Below are positions 1-7,474 of a stretch of DNA of 35,433 bases, piece by piece; position 1 is the first letter of the stretch; the number at the start of each line of letters is the position of its first letter. The translations under genes were made by a program, and so were the position numbers. The notes beneath the pieces were generated by a model. That model worked only from the letters and a program-made list of their open reading frames with translations, was not told where the DNA came from and did not search any database. Source of the DNA: an uncultured Campylobacter sp. (GTDB lineage Bacteria; Campylobacterota; Campylobacteria; Campylobacterales; Campylobacteraceae); NCBI RefSeq assembly GCF_938045625.1, contig NZ_CALIAV010000051.1, positions 1 through 35,433 on the forward strand, written 5' to 3'.

Positions 1-943
1 AATTTGCAAGATCGTGGATGTGTAAAACACCCACGGGCACGCCATTTTCTACAACGGCTAGAAGCTGAATTTTATACTTTTCTATTAAAGCTAACGCATC
101 CACGGCTAACATTTCCTTGTCGTTTATCTCTTTTGGATGTAAGGTTGCAAATTTCATTGCTGGCTCGTCTAGGTCAAAGTCCTCTCGCATAAGTGCACGT
201 CTAAGATCGCCGTCGCTTAAAATAGCATCTAACACACCATCTTTATCGACGATTAGGACCGTGCCAAGTTTACCGTGTGTCATAGTATCAATTGCTTTTT
301 TTAGGCTCGCATTCCAGCGAACTATCGGTAAATTTTCGCTTCTCATCACATCTTTGACCTTTAAAAATAGCCTCCTGCCAAGGCTGCCACCTGGATGAAA
401 ATTTGCAAAGTCCTCTTTTTTGAAACCTCGTTTTTGCATCAAACAAACAGCTAACGCATCGCCAAGAGCTAACGTTAGCGTAGTTGATGCTGTTGGAGCA
501 GCATTTAGCGGGCAGGCCTCTTTCTCTACGTCAATGCTAATAAATGCGTCGCTAAATTTACCAAGCGAGCTTGTTTTGCTCCTTGCCATGGCGACAATTT
601 TTACGCCAAAGCGCTTTACGTGAGGCAAAATTTTAATAAGCTCATCACTCTCGCCACTAAAGCTAATGGCTAACAAAACATCGTCTTTTTCTATCATTCC
701 AAGGTCGCCGTGCATAGCCTCTGTCGGGTGCAAGAAAAAGCTTGGCGTGCCAGTGCTTGCAAGCGTGGCAGCGATCTTTGCACCTATGTGACCGCTCTTG
801 CCCACGCCTGTGACTATAACCTTGCCTTTTGCGTTAAATATCAAATTTACAGCATCTTCTATGGCTAAATTTTTAGCATGCCTTAAAAGCTCGTTTGCTT
901 CTATCTCTAAAACTTCTGATGCGATTTGGTTAATTGTTTGCAT
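1..943 (-). CDS. kdsD: Arabinose-5-phosphate isomerase (KdsD/KpsF), 3' end cut by window
   Basis: Interconverts ribulose 5-phosphate and arabinose 5-phosphate, the first step toward Kdo for LPS or capsule; cytoplasmic. The reading frame starts at an ATG at 941-943 and stays open to the window edge (314 codons; only a few residues and the stop are probably missing). An N-terminal SIS domain is seen, with VTGVGKSG at residues 44-51, HPTEAMHGDLGM at 72-83 and an SFSGES stretch near 94-99. Two CBS-type repeats follow (around DVMR...GKLGTVLIVD and later GVLHIHDLAN). The gene starts 9 nt after the RNase J stop on the same strand, so it is probably co-transcribed with ksgA and RNase J. In Campylobacter such genes are named kpsF or kdsD; sequence alone does not separate LPS from capsule use. 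Confidence 0.93.
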   Translation of the reverse strand, partial: MQTINQIASEVLEIEANELLRHAKNLAIEDAVNLIFNAKGKVIVTGVGKSGHIGAKIAATLASTGTPSFFLHPTEAMHGDLGMIEKDDVLLAISFSGESDELIKILPHVKRFGVKIVAMARSKTSSLGKFSDAFISIDVEKEACPLNAAPTASTTLTLALGDALAVCLMQKRGFKKEDFANFHPGGSLGRRLFLKVKDVMRSENLPIVRWNASLKKAIDTMTHGKLGTVLIVDKDGVLDAILSDGDLRRALMREDFDLDEPAMKFATLHPKEINDKEMLAVDALALIEKYKIQLLAVVENGVPVGVLHIHDLAN

Positions 944-952
944 AAATTCCCC

Positions 953-3103
953 TTACATTAGATAGATAATAGGCACGATAGTCGGGTATTTTTTGACTTT
1001 TCTAAAGATGTGTTTTCGGATGACCTGACGTACCTGCCCTTCGAGTATCCTGCCGTCTTTTAAAAGCTCCTCTTTGACGTTGCTTAGATACTGCTCCAGC
1101 ACTCCCTCCATCTCTTTTCTAAACTCGCCGTCTTGCTTATCGCCCACGAGCCCGTAGCTGATAACGCGAGGCTTGTTTATGAGCTTAGCGCCGTGGCGGG
1201 AAATTTGCGCGATGATCATCACGACGCCCGCTTCAGCCAAATTTTGCCTATCGATCACGACGTCGTCTGAAATTTGCTTGTTGATTTGGTTATCGATAAA
1301 GACCTTGCCCGTTTTTACGGTCTTGGCGCGCTTCATGTATTTTTGGCAAATTTCCATCTGATCGCCGTCGCTCATCAGATAGATGTTTCGCTCGTCCACG
1401 CCGCAGGCTACGGCCGTTTCTTTATGCTTTGCGATGTGGTTGTACTCGCCGTGAACGGGGAGGAAAAATTTAGGCTTTATCAGGCGCAGCATCAGCTTTT
1501 GTTCCTCTTGCGCGGCGTGACCGCTCACGTGTATCTCGCTAAAGTCCTGATACGCGACGCTAGCGCCTGATTTGATGAGGAAATTTAGCACCGTCGATAC
1601 GCTGCTTTCGTTGCCTGGGATCGCTTTTGAGCTGATGATGATCTGATCAGTCGGCTTTATTTTGATGTATTTGTGCTCATCCGTAGCCATGCGGTACAGC
1701 GCGCTCATCGTCTCGCCCTGAGAGCCGGTTGTGACGATCAGTACTTCGTTATCTTTAAATTTGCCGACTTCGTTAGCGTCGATGAAAATTTTCTTATCGA
1801 GCTTAATATAGCCAAGCTCCATCGCCGTGTAAAGGTTACGCTCCATGCTACGGCCGATGACACAGACCTTGCGGTTGTATTTTAGCCCCCAGTCGATCGC
1901 CTGATATACGCGGTGGATGTTGGAGCTAAAAGTGCTCATTATCACGCGGCCTTTGGCTTTGGAAAAAATCGCGTCAAAGGTCTTACCCACGCTGCTTTCG
2001 CTTTTAGTAAAGCCCTCGCGGTAGCTGTTCGTGCTATCGCTCATCAGGCACAGCACGCCGCGCTCGCCGTAGTATGCGAGCCTGCCAAGGTCTGTTGGGT
2101 AGCCGTCGATCGGCGTGTGGTCGATCTTAAAGTCGCCCGTGTGGATGATAGTGCCCGCCTTTGTCGTGATGGCTAGCGCGCTAGCGTCGATGATAGAGTG
2201 CGTGATGTGTATCCACTCGACCTCGAAATCCCCTATCAAATACGGCTTGCGCTTTTCGACCGAGCGGAAAAGCGAACGTTCCTGCTTTAATCCGTGCTCT
2301 TCAAATTTATTATTTATCATACCAAGCGGCAGCGGCGTGGCGTAAATCGGAAATTTAAATTCTTTATAAAAGTAGGGCACCGCGCCGATGTGGTCCTCGT
2401 GGGCGTGCGTGATGACGACGCCTTTTATCTTGTCTTTTATCTTACGCACGTAGTCAAAGTCGGGGATCAGGATATCCACGCCGTGCATACTCTCGCTAGG
2501 AAAGCTCATGCCGATATCCACGATGATCGCGCTCGTATCGGTCTCAAATACGGTCATATTTCCGCCGATTTCGCCTAGTCCGCCAAGAGGCGTTATGCGG
2601 ATCCTGTGATCGGTCGAGTTTAGGTATTTCATCGGCTCCAGGCGCAGTTCGTGGACGGCCTTGTTTGCCTCCATAGACGCGGCGATATCTTGCTGCCACT
2701 GCTCGTTTCCGCTTAGCTTGGCAGGTAAATTTTTCTTCGGCTTTCGCTGTTTTTTCGGCTTAGCTTCGCCCGTTTGATTTTCGACGTTTGCGGTTTGTTT
2801 GTTAGCGTTTTTGTTTTCGCTTTGCGCGCTATTTTGGGAGTTTTGTTTGCCATTTTTACTACGATTTCTTTTGCCGTTTTGTTTGTTAGTATTAGCTTGC
2901 TCGCCGTTTTGGGCATGCTGTTCGCCGCCGTCAAAAGGCTCTAAAAAGAAATTATCTATCACACTTTGGCTAGCTTTTTGCTCGCCGTTTTGCGTGTTTT
3001 GGTCTAAATTTTCTTGCTTATTTTTATTTCTCGGGCGAAATCTGCGCTTTTTATTGCTCTTACCCTGAGAAACTACCGCTTTTTCTTCGTTTTTGTCGTT
3101 CAT
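953..3103 (-). CDS. rnj: Ribonuclease J with long low-complexity N-terminal extension
   Basis: Metallo-beta-lactamase/beta-CASP ribonuclease with endo- and 5' exonuclease activity, central to mRNA decay in Campylobacterota. 716 aa. The catalytic motif HAHEDHIG is at residues 233-240; GDFKID and later beta-CASP motifs including SGHA are present. Residues 1 to about 165 are an N/Q/K/G-rich, predicted disordered extension before the conserved core (RITPLGGLGEIGGNM). Such an extension is known in Helicobacter RNase J, where the enzyme works with a DEAD-box helicase; a similar role here is inferred. The start codon lies inside the 3' end of ksgA (44-nt overlap), pointing to translational coupling. 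Confidence 0.95.
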   Translation of the reverse strand: MNDKNEEKAVVSQGKSNKKRRFRPRNKNKQENLDQNTQNGEQKASQSVIDNFFLEPFDGGEQHAQNGEQANTNKQNGKRNRSKNGKQNSQNSAQSENKNANKQTANVENQTGEAKPKKQRKPKKNLPAKLSGNEQWQQDIAASMEANKAVHELRLEPMKYLNSTDHRIRITPLGGLGEIGGNMTVFETDTSAIIVDIGMSFPSESMHGVDILIPDFDYVRKIKDKIKGVVITHAHEDHIGAVPYFYKEFKFPIYATPLPLGMINNKFEEHGLKQERSLFRSVEKRKPYLIGDFEVEWIHITHSIIDASALAITTKAGTIIHTGDFKIDHTPIDGYPTDLGRLAYYGERGVLCLMSDSTNSYREGFTKSESSVGKTFDAIFSKAKGRVIMSTFSSNIHRVYQAIDWGLKYNRKVCVIGRSMERNLYTAMELGYIKLDKKIFIDANEVGKFKDNEVLIVTTGSQGETMSALYRMATDEHKYIKIKPTDQIIISSKAIPGNESSVSTVLNFLIKSGASVAYQDFSEIHVSGHAAQEEQKLMLRLIKPKFFLPVHGEYNHIAKHKETAVACGVDERNIYLMSDGDQMEICQKYMKRAKTVKTGKVFIDNQINKQISDDVVIDRQNLAEAGVVMIIAQISRHGAKLINKPRVISYGLVGDKQDGEFRKEMEGVLEQYLSNVKEELLKDGRILEGQVRQVIRKHIFRKVKKYPTIVPIIYLM

Positions 3104-3914
3104 TATCTTCCTTTAAATTTTTAAATACTTCTAGATAAAGATCGACATTTAGCTCATGCGGACGGATGTTTGCGCTCAAATTTAGCATGCTGAAAATTCG
3201 CTCGACTTCGGGCTTTTCGTAGCTTGAGCTCAAATTTTTCATCAGCGTTTTTCTAGGCGCGCTAAAGGCGATTTTGAGGTAAGTTTTAAATTTTTCATAT
3301 TCAAATTTACTCTCAAATATACCCGTTTCGCCTATTAAATTTTTACTTTTTTGCAGTTTTATAACCGAGGAAGTCACCTTCGGCGGTGGGTTAAAGTAGC
3401 TCGCATCCACGTCAAAAAGTAGCTCGCAGCTACCTTGAAGCGAGGCTAAAATCGCCAAAGAGCTAAAATCTCTATCACCGCTTTTTGCGCTAAATTTAAG
3501 CGCAACTTCCTTTTGTATCATCACGACCAGGCCGCGACATTTCTCGTCTTCGATCGCATTTAGGATCATCTTCGTAGCAACGTAGTAGGGCAGGTTTGCC
3601 GCTAAAAAATACGGCTCATCGTTTAAGCCGTCTTCGCTCCACTGATCCAGCGCGTCTTTGCAAAAAAGTTTCAATCGTCCGTTTTGAATTTCGTTTGCGA
3701 ATTTTTTCTGTAGCAACGCAAAAAGCTCGGTATCTATCTCATAGCTAGTTACGCCGCAAATCCGCAAAATTCTAAATGTCAAATCACCTAAGCCAGGCCC
3801 AATCTCAACGATATTTCGCGTATCTTTGGGAATCGCTTGGATGATTTTGTTTAGCGTCGCTTTGTCGTGTAAAAAATTTTGCCCGAAGCATTTTTTTGCT
3901 TTAATATTTTCCAT
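3060..3914 (-). CDS. ksgA: 16S rRNA dimethyladenosine transferase KsgA (RsmA)
   Basis: Uses SAM to dimethylate two adjacent adenosines in the 3' helix of 16S rRNA during late 30S maturation. 284 aa from the ATG at 3912-3914 (MENIKAKKCFGQNFL). This start is preferred over an ATG nine codons upstream because GGAG lies about 5 nt before it and the family begins with this sequence. SAM-binding motif EIGPGLGDLT is at about residues 38-47 and the catalytic NLPYY motif is in the middle. The C-terminal tail is short and basic. It is first in a ksgA-RNase J-kdsD run and its last 44 nt overlap RNase J. The leader before the start can fold into several hairpins (separate entry). Confidence 0.95.
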   Translation of the reverse strand: MENIKAKKCFGQNFLHDKATLNKIIQAIPKDTRNIVEIGPGLGDLTFRILRICGVTSYEIDTELFALLQKKFANEIQNGRLKLFCKDALDQWSEDGLNDEPYFLAANLPYYVATKMILNAIEDEKCRGLVVMIQKEVALKFSAKSGDRDFSSLAILASLQGSCELLFDVDASYFNPPPKVTSSVIKLQKSKNLIGETGIFESKFEYEKFKTYLKIAFSAPRKTLMKNLSSSYEKPEVERIFSMLNLSANIRPHELNVDLYLEVFKNLKEDNERQKRRKSGSFSG

Positions 3915-4010
3915 TTTAACTCCGCAGAGTAGCGAAGCCACTCTTTACGGGCGGGAGCAAGCTCCCTGCACCCACCTAAAGCACACCGATGTTTGCGGCA
4001 TCGGCGTAAA
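3915..4010 (-). promoter_or_regulatory. Hairpin-rich leader upstream of ksgA
   Basis: Three inverted repeats are packed between the ksgA start and the middle of the divergent intergenic region: CCGATG/CATCGG (3986-3991 and 3999-4004), GGGAGC/GCTCCC (3953-3958 and 3961-3966), and, read on minus, GAGTGGC/GCTACTC (with one G-T pair) just before the GGAG ribosome binding site. If transcribed they form consecutive stem-loops in the ksgA mRNA leader. Function unknown; a leader regulatory structure or a dispersed intergenic repeat are both possible. Confidence 0.5.
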
Positions 4011-4070
4011 TTTACCTTAAATTTTCGCCGATTTTACCCAAAAATATCTTATGTAATGATTAGATAAGTC

Positions 4071-4105
4071 AAATTTAGCTAAAATAAAGTCAAAATTTAG
4101 CTAAA
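4071..4105 (+). promoter_or_regulatory. hisF promoter region with 13-bp direct repeat
   Basis: AAATTTAGCTAAA occurs twice in direct orientation (4071-4083 and 4093-4105), 22 bp apart start to start. The first copy holds a -10-like TAAAAT at 4080-4085, which would give transcription from about 4092 and a leader of about 22 nt before hisF. The hexamer is a normal Campylobacter -10 variant; the repeat could be chance in AT-rich sequence. Confidence 0.4.
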
Positions 4106-4113
4106 GAAGAGCG

Positions 4114-4869
4114 ATGAATCATTTTGCAAAACGCATAATCCCGTGCCTTGACGTCAAAGACGGACGCGTGGTAAAGGGCGTAAATTTCGTAGGTCTCGTA
4201 GACGCGGGCGATCCGGTCGAGATAGCCAAACGCTACAACGAGGAGGGTGCGGATGAGCTGTGCTTCCTCGACATTACGGCATCGCACCTTGGGCGCGATA
4301 CGATCGTGGACGTCGTAGAGCGGGTCGCGCGCGAGCTTTTTATCCCGCTGACCGTTGGCGGCGGCATCCGCACGATCGACGATATCTCACGCCTGCTAAA
4401 CGTGGGCTGCGACAAGATCAGCCTCAACTCAGCCGCGATAAAAAATCCAAATTTGATAGACGAAGCGGCAAATAAATTCGGCTCGCAGTGCGTCGTCGTT
4501 GCGATCGACGCAAAGAAAACAGGCGAGGGCTACAGCGTTTTTATAAACGGCGGCAGGCTAGATACGGGCAAGGACGCTCTAGCGTGGGCGAAAGAGGCGC
4601 AGGAGCGCGGTGCTGGCGAAATTTTACTCACGTCGATGGACTGCGATGGCGTCAAAAATGGCTTTGAGTTAAATTTGACGCGCATTTTTAGCGCGCTTGA
4701 TATTCCCGTCATCGCAAGCGGCGGCGCGGGCAAAATGGAGCACTTTAAGGACGCATTTTTAGCGGGCGCGGACGCGTGCTTGGCAGCCTCTATCTTTCAC
4801 TTTAGAGAGATCGAAATCAAGGCGCTTAAGAAATATTTGCGAGAGCAAGGCATCGAGGTTAGGCTGTGA
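4114..4869 (+). CDS. hisF: Imidazole glycerol phosphate synthase, cyclase subunit HisF
   Basis: With the glutaminase HisH, converts PRFAR and ammonia to imidazole glycerol phosphate and AICAR, linking histidine and purine synthesis. 251 aa, normal length for this (beta-alpha)8 barrel. The N terminus IIPCLDVKDGRVVKG carries the catalytic Asp13; the second catalytic Asp is Asp132 in VVAIDAKK. Phosphate-binding segments VGGGIR (81-86) and the C-terminal IASGGAGK are intact. It starts with ATG preceded by AAGAAG. First gene of a plus-strand run with the phosphorylase-like gene and rlmN; hisH is not adjacent. Confidence 0.97.
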   Translation: MNHFAKRIIPCLDVKDGRVVKGVNFVGLVDAGDPVEIAKRYNEEGADELCFLDITASHLGRDTIVDVVERVARELFIPLTVGGGIRTIDDISRLLNVGCDKISLNSAAIKNPNLIDEAANKFGSQCVVVAIDAKKTGEGYSVFINGGRLDTGKDALAWAKEAQERGAGEILLTSMDCDGVKNGFELNLTRIFSALDIPVIASGGAGKMEHFKDAFLAGADACLAASIFHFREIEIKALKKYLREQGIEVRL

Positions 4870-4906
4870 AATTTGAGTTCAAATTTGACGCGCAAAAGGG
4901 CAGGGC

Positions 4907-5572
4907 GTGATTATTTCAGCCGGACGAAACGAAGTATTTGTATTCGCTCTACCTATGGGCGTGGGGCTAGTGGATATGAGCATAAATTTGACGGCGCTTT
5001 TGCAAAAGCGAGCTATGGTTGATGGTTGCGGTAGATACGAGCAAAATTTGACGGCCAATCGGCAACTTGACGAGAGGCTAAATTTGATAGATTCGCCTAT
5101 TTTGCAAAGCGTAAAAACCTCACAAAACCCGGATAAAATTCTTAACGCGTTACCGAGTGAAATCATTTTTATAGGCTCGGCAGGACTTTACAAAGACGGC
5201 GAAGTTTTTGAAATTTACGAGAGCTCGGCCGCGGCAAACATCGAAATTTCAAGCCTAGAAAACAAGAGCTATTCGCCGATAGAGAGCAAAATCGCTTCTA
5301 TTGTTCCACGTGGAACATGCAAGGTAAACTCCTCAAATTTCATTACAACCGATCAAAATTTAGCTCACGAGCTTTTTGATCGCGGATATTTTTTAGAAAA
5401 TATGGAATTTTTTGCCATTCTTAAAGTCGCGCAAAAATTTCAAATCCCGGCTTACGGCATATTCGTAGCGACGAATTTTTGCGACAAAAACGCACATGCC
5501 GATTTTATAAAAAATCACGAGCAAGCCAAAAAAGAGCTCGAAAAATACCTAAAACAAAAGGAAATCATTTGA
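4907..5572 (+). CDS. Putative nucleoside-phosphorylase-like protein
   Basis: 221 aa with a GTG start at 4907 preceded by AGGGCAGG; an in-frame stop lies just upstream at 4886-4888, so the start is well bounded. The fold looks like the purine nucleoside phosphorylase / MTA-SAH nucleosidase superfamily: an early GVGLVDMSINLT segment, a glycine-rich IIFIGSAGLY stretch, and an ENMEFFA segment that matches the Met-Glu ribose-binding motif of the superfamily, followed by a later acidic/Asn-rich C terminus. It is shorter and more divergent than classic PNP or MTAN enzymes, so activity is uncertain. It lies between hisF and rlmN and its stop overlaps the rlmN start by 4 nt. A perfect parS-like palindrome lies inside the coding sequence at 5302-5317. 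Confidence 0.72.
   Translation: MIISAGRNEVFVFALPMGVGLVDMSINLTALLQKRAMVDGCGRYEQNLTANRQLDERLNLIDSPILQSVKTSQNPDKILNALPSEIIFIGSAGLYKDGEVFEIYESSAAANIEISSLENKSYSPIESKIASIVPRGTCKVNSSNFITTDQNLAHELFDRGYFLENMEFFAILKVAQKFQIPAYGIFVATNFCDKNAHADFIKNHEQAKKELEKYLKQKEII
5302..5317. promoter_or_regulatory. parS: parS-like ParB-binding site, copy 1
   Basis: Perfect 16-bp palindrome TGTTCCACGTGGAACA, which equals the proteobacterial parS sequence bound by chromosomal ParB. It lies within the phosphorylase-like gene, where it encodes VPRGT, and about 19 kb from dnaA. Confidence 0.88.
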
Positions 5573-6660
5573 AAAATTTGCTTGATTTTACACTAGATGA
5601 GCTAAAAGAACAGCTCTCGCCGCCGTTTCGTGCGAAGCAAATTTTCGAGTGGCTATACAAAAAAAACGCAACAAGTTTTGATGAAATGCTAAATTTGCCA
5701 AAGGATCTGCGCGCAAATTTGGCGCAGGAGTTTTACCTCGATCCGCTAAAATGCGTCAAATTTGAGCAGAGCAGCGACGGCTCTATCAAATATCTTTTCG
5801 AGCTCAAAGACGGGCTGCGGATAGAAAGCGTACTACTGCCGATGAAAGAAGAGATCAGCGACGAAAATGGCGAGATAGCGCGCCACGCTCGTTATACTAT
5901 CTGCGTTAGTTCGCAGGTAGGCTGCCGTATGGGCTGCTCGTTTTGTCTAACGGGTAAGAGCGGGCTAACGAGAAACCTAACGCCAGGCGAAATAGTGGGG
6001 CAAATTTTATGGATAAAAAGAGAAAACAAAATCCCCTACGAGCGCCGCGTAAACGTCGTATATATGGGCATGGGCGAGCCTCTGGACAATCTAGAAAACG
6101 TTAGTAAAGCCATAAAAATTTTAAAGGAAAACGATGGGTTAGCTATCGCTCCGCGCCGCCAGACCGTTAGTACAAGCGGGCTGGGTAGCCAGATAAAAAA
6201 GCTCGGTGAGATGGATCTAGGCGTGCTGTTAGCGATATCTTTGCACGCCGTTACTAACGAGCTTCGTAGCAAACTGATGCCTATAAATAACGCCTACAAA
6301 ATCGAGTCCGTTATGGAGGCGGTGAGGGGCTTTCCGATCGATATGCGCAAGCGAGTGATGTTTGAGTATCTCGTCATAAAAGACATGAACGACGGCATAA
6401 AGGATGCCAAAAAGCTCGTTTCTCTGCTGCACGGCATCAAGGCAAAGGTAAATTTGATCTACTTTAACCCACACGAGGGTAGCGAATACGGTCGTCCAAA
6501 CACAGCCGATATGGAGGCATTTCAGACGTACCTGCGCGATCACGGCGTGACCTGCACTATCAGGCAAAGCAAGGGGCTAGATATCAGCGCGGCGTGTGGT
6601 CAGCTAAAAGAGCGCAACAATCAAACAAATGGCAAAACAATAGCCAAGACGGCAAAATGA
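5569..6660 (+). CDS. rlmN: Dual-specificity 23S rRNA/tRNA adenine C2-methyltransferase RlmN
   Basis: Radical-SAM enzyme that methylates C2 of A2503 in 23S rRNA and of A37 in some tRNAs. 363 aa from the TTG at 5569-5571; this start sits in a TTGA overlap with the preceding stop and has AAGGAAA about 8 nt upstream, and it gives the family's usual N terminus (MKNLLDFTLDELKEQL). A longer in-frame ATG at 5479 would add 30 residues of out-of-frame neighbour sequence and is rejected. The cluster motif CxxxCxxC is C119, C123, C126; the two cysteines of the methyl-transfer mechanism are C112 and C343 (SAACGQL). Confidence 0.96.
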   Translation: MKNLLDFTLDELKEQLSPPFRAKQIFEWLYKKNATSFDEMLNLPKDLRANLAQEFYLDPLKCVKFEQSSDGSIKYLFELKDGLRIESVLLPMKEEISDENGEIARHARYTICVSSQVGCRMGCSFCLTGKSGLTRNLTPGEIVGQILWIKRENKIPYERRVNVVYMGMGEPLDNLENVSKAIKILKENDGLAIAPRRQTVSTSGLGSQIKKLGEMDLGVLLAISLHAVTNELRSKLMPINNAYKIESVMEAVRGFPIDMRKRVMFEYLVIKDMNDGIKDAKKLVSLLHGIKAKVNLIYFNPHEGSEYGRPNTADMEAFQTYLRDHGVTCTIRQSKGLDISAACGQLKERNNQTNGKTIAKTAK

Positions 6661-6758
6661 CGCTGCTTGATATATCCCAAATAGTTTTCGTTTGCATTGT
6701 GGTTTTTATCGGTCTTGGACTGATTATAAAAACGGCTTTTTATGACAAATGCGACTGA
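6657..6758 (+). CDS. Small hydrophobic membrane peptide coupled to rlmN
   Basis: 33 codons starting at an ATG that overlaps the rlmN stop (ATGA). The product begins MTLLDISQIVF and has one strong hydrophobic span of about 18-20 residues (IVFVCIVVFIGLGLII), then a short charged tail ending CD. The coupled start and clear single transmembrane segment make a real gene likely. A similarly placed tiny hydrophobic protein downstream of rlmN is, from memory, annotated in C. jejuni (Cj1714). Function unknown. Confidence 0.62.
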   Translation: MTLLDISQIVFVCIVVFIGLGLIIKTAFYDKCD

Positions 6759-6873
6759 TGATATAGCATTCTTAAGAGAGCAAATAGATAGAAACAACGA
6801 TAACTCGTTTTTTATTTTGCTCTATAATTTTTGCTATAAAGTTTATGAGTTACGATTAAATTTTATTTTTTAA
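6742..6873 (+). CDS. Possible 43-residue hypothetical ORF
   Basis: An ATG at 6742 opens a 43-codon frame that overlaps the end of the membrane peptide by 17 nt and stops at 6871-6873, exactly against the end of the decayed minus-strand gene. The product starts with acidic/polar residues and ends aromatic-rich. It has no clear ribosome binding site and no recognised family, so it may be chance or a gene remnant. Confidence 0.25.
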   Translation: MTNATDDIAFLREQIDRNNDNSFFILLYNFCYKVYELRLNFIF

Positions 6874-7464
6874 TAAACATACAATATTCCGCCGTCGTAG
6901 CTAAATTTATCCTGCCGTCTTACGCTATCGCCTACAAATGTAATCGGATTATAAGCCTGTCGGGGCTTTGGTATATTATACTCCCAACCGCAAGGAGGGT
7001 AGCCTAAATTTAATATTTTTAGCAAATTTGTATTGAAATCAATGCGGAAATTCGGGCAAATTTTACGTATACCGCACTCTTGAAATGTGCGCAAAACAAT
7101 CGGAAGCACCGAATAATCATAAGCTTCAATCGGTAAGACGTACCGTCAGAATATCCTGAACCAAACGCTCTTTCTCAACCGATAAAATCTCTCTAGTCGC
7201 GCCTACGAGCTCATCCGCCAGCGAGTTTTGCCACAAAATTTGATCGCTAAAACGACAAATTTTGGAAAATATATCAAGATCGATATCACTCCATTCGTTT
7301 GATTTTAGTAGCTTTGATAGCTGCTAAAATTTTGTAAAATTAACACTAAGCGGAGCAAAAATTTTATCGGCATGTAGCGAGTGATTACCTACATTATTAA
7401 ACCAATTTTGCGTATTTAGTTCGCTTTCAAATTCTGATTTTAGTTGCTAGATATCTAATTTCAT
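6870..7464 (-). pseudogene. Decayed hypothetical gene (two amber stops, one frameshift)
   Basis: Read on minus from the ATG at 7462-7464 the frame gives MKLDI, then TAG (7447-7449), a continuous protein-like stretch, a second TAG (7324-7326), then about 65 more residues to a stop near 7130. A frame change at about 7131 continues as EAYDYSVLPIVLRTF and ends at 6870, with GYPPCGWEYNIPKPRQ near the end. Joined, it would be about 197 aa. Both TAGs fit C-to-T changes of CAG. The ORF remnant begins 10 nt after the stop of the upstream pseudouridine synthase gene, so it was once in that operon. The family is not recognised. Confidence 0.7.
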
Positions 7465-7474
7465 TGCTTATCTT

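Noticed and set aside
1274..2578. Plus-strand open frames opposite RNase J
   Set aside because: They mirror the codon pattern of the minus-strand gene, have no ribosome binding sites and no family-like sequence.
5479..5568. Longer rlmN start at an ATG 30 codons upstream
   Set aside because: The extra residues are an out-of-frame copy of the preceding gene, and the TTG at 5569 has the right ribosome binding site and family N terminus.
7324..7449. Amber codons as evidence of pyrrolysine or stop-codon reassignment
   Set aside because: A frameshift also breaks the gene, and intact neighbours end with ordinary stops; decay is simpler.
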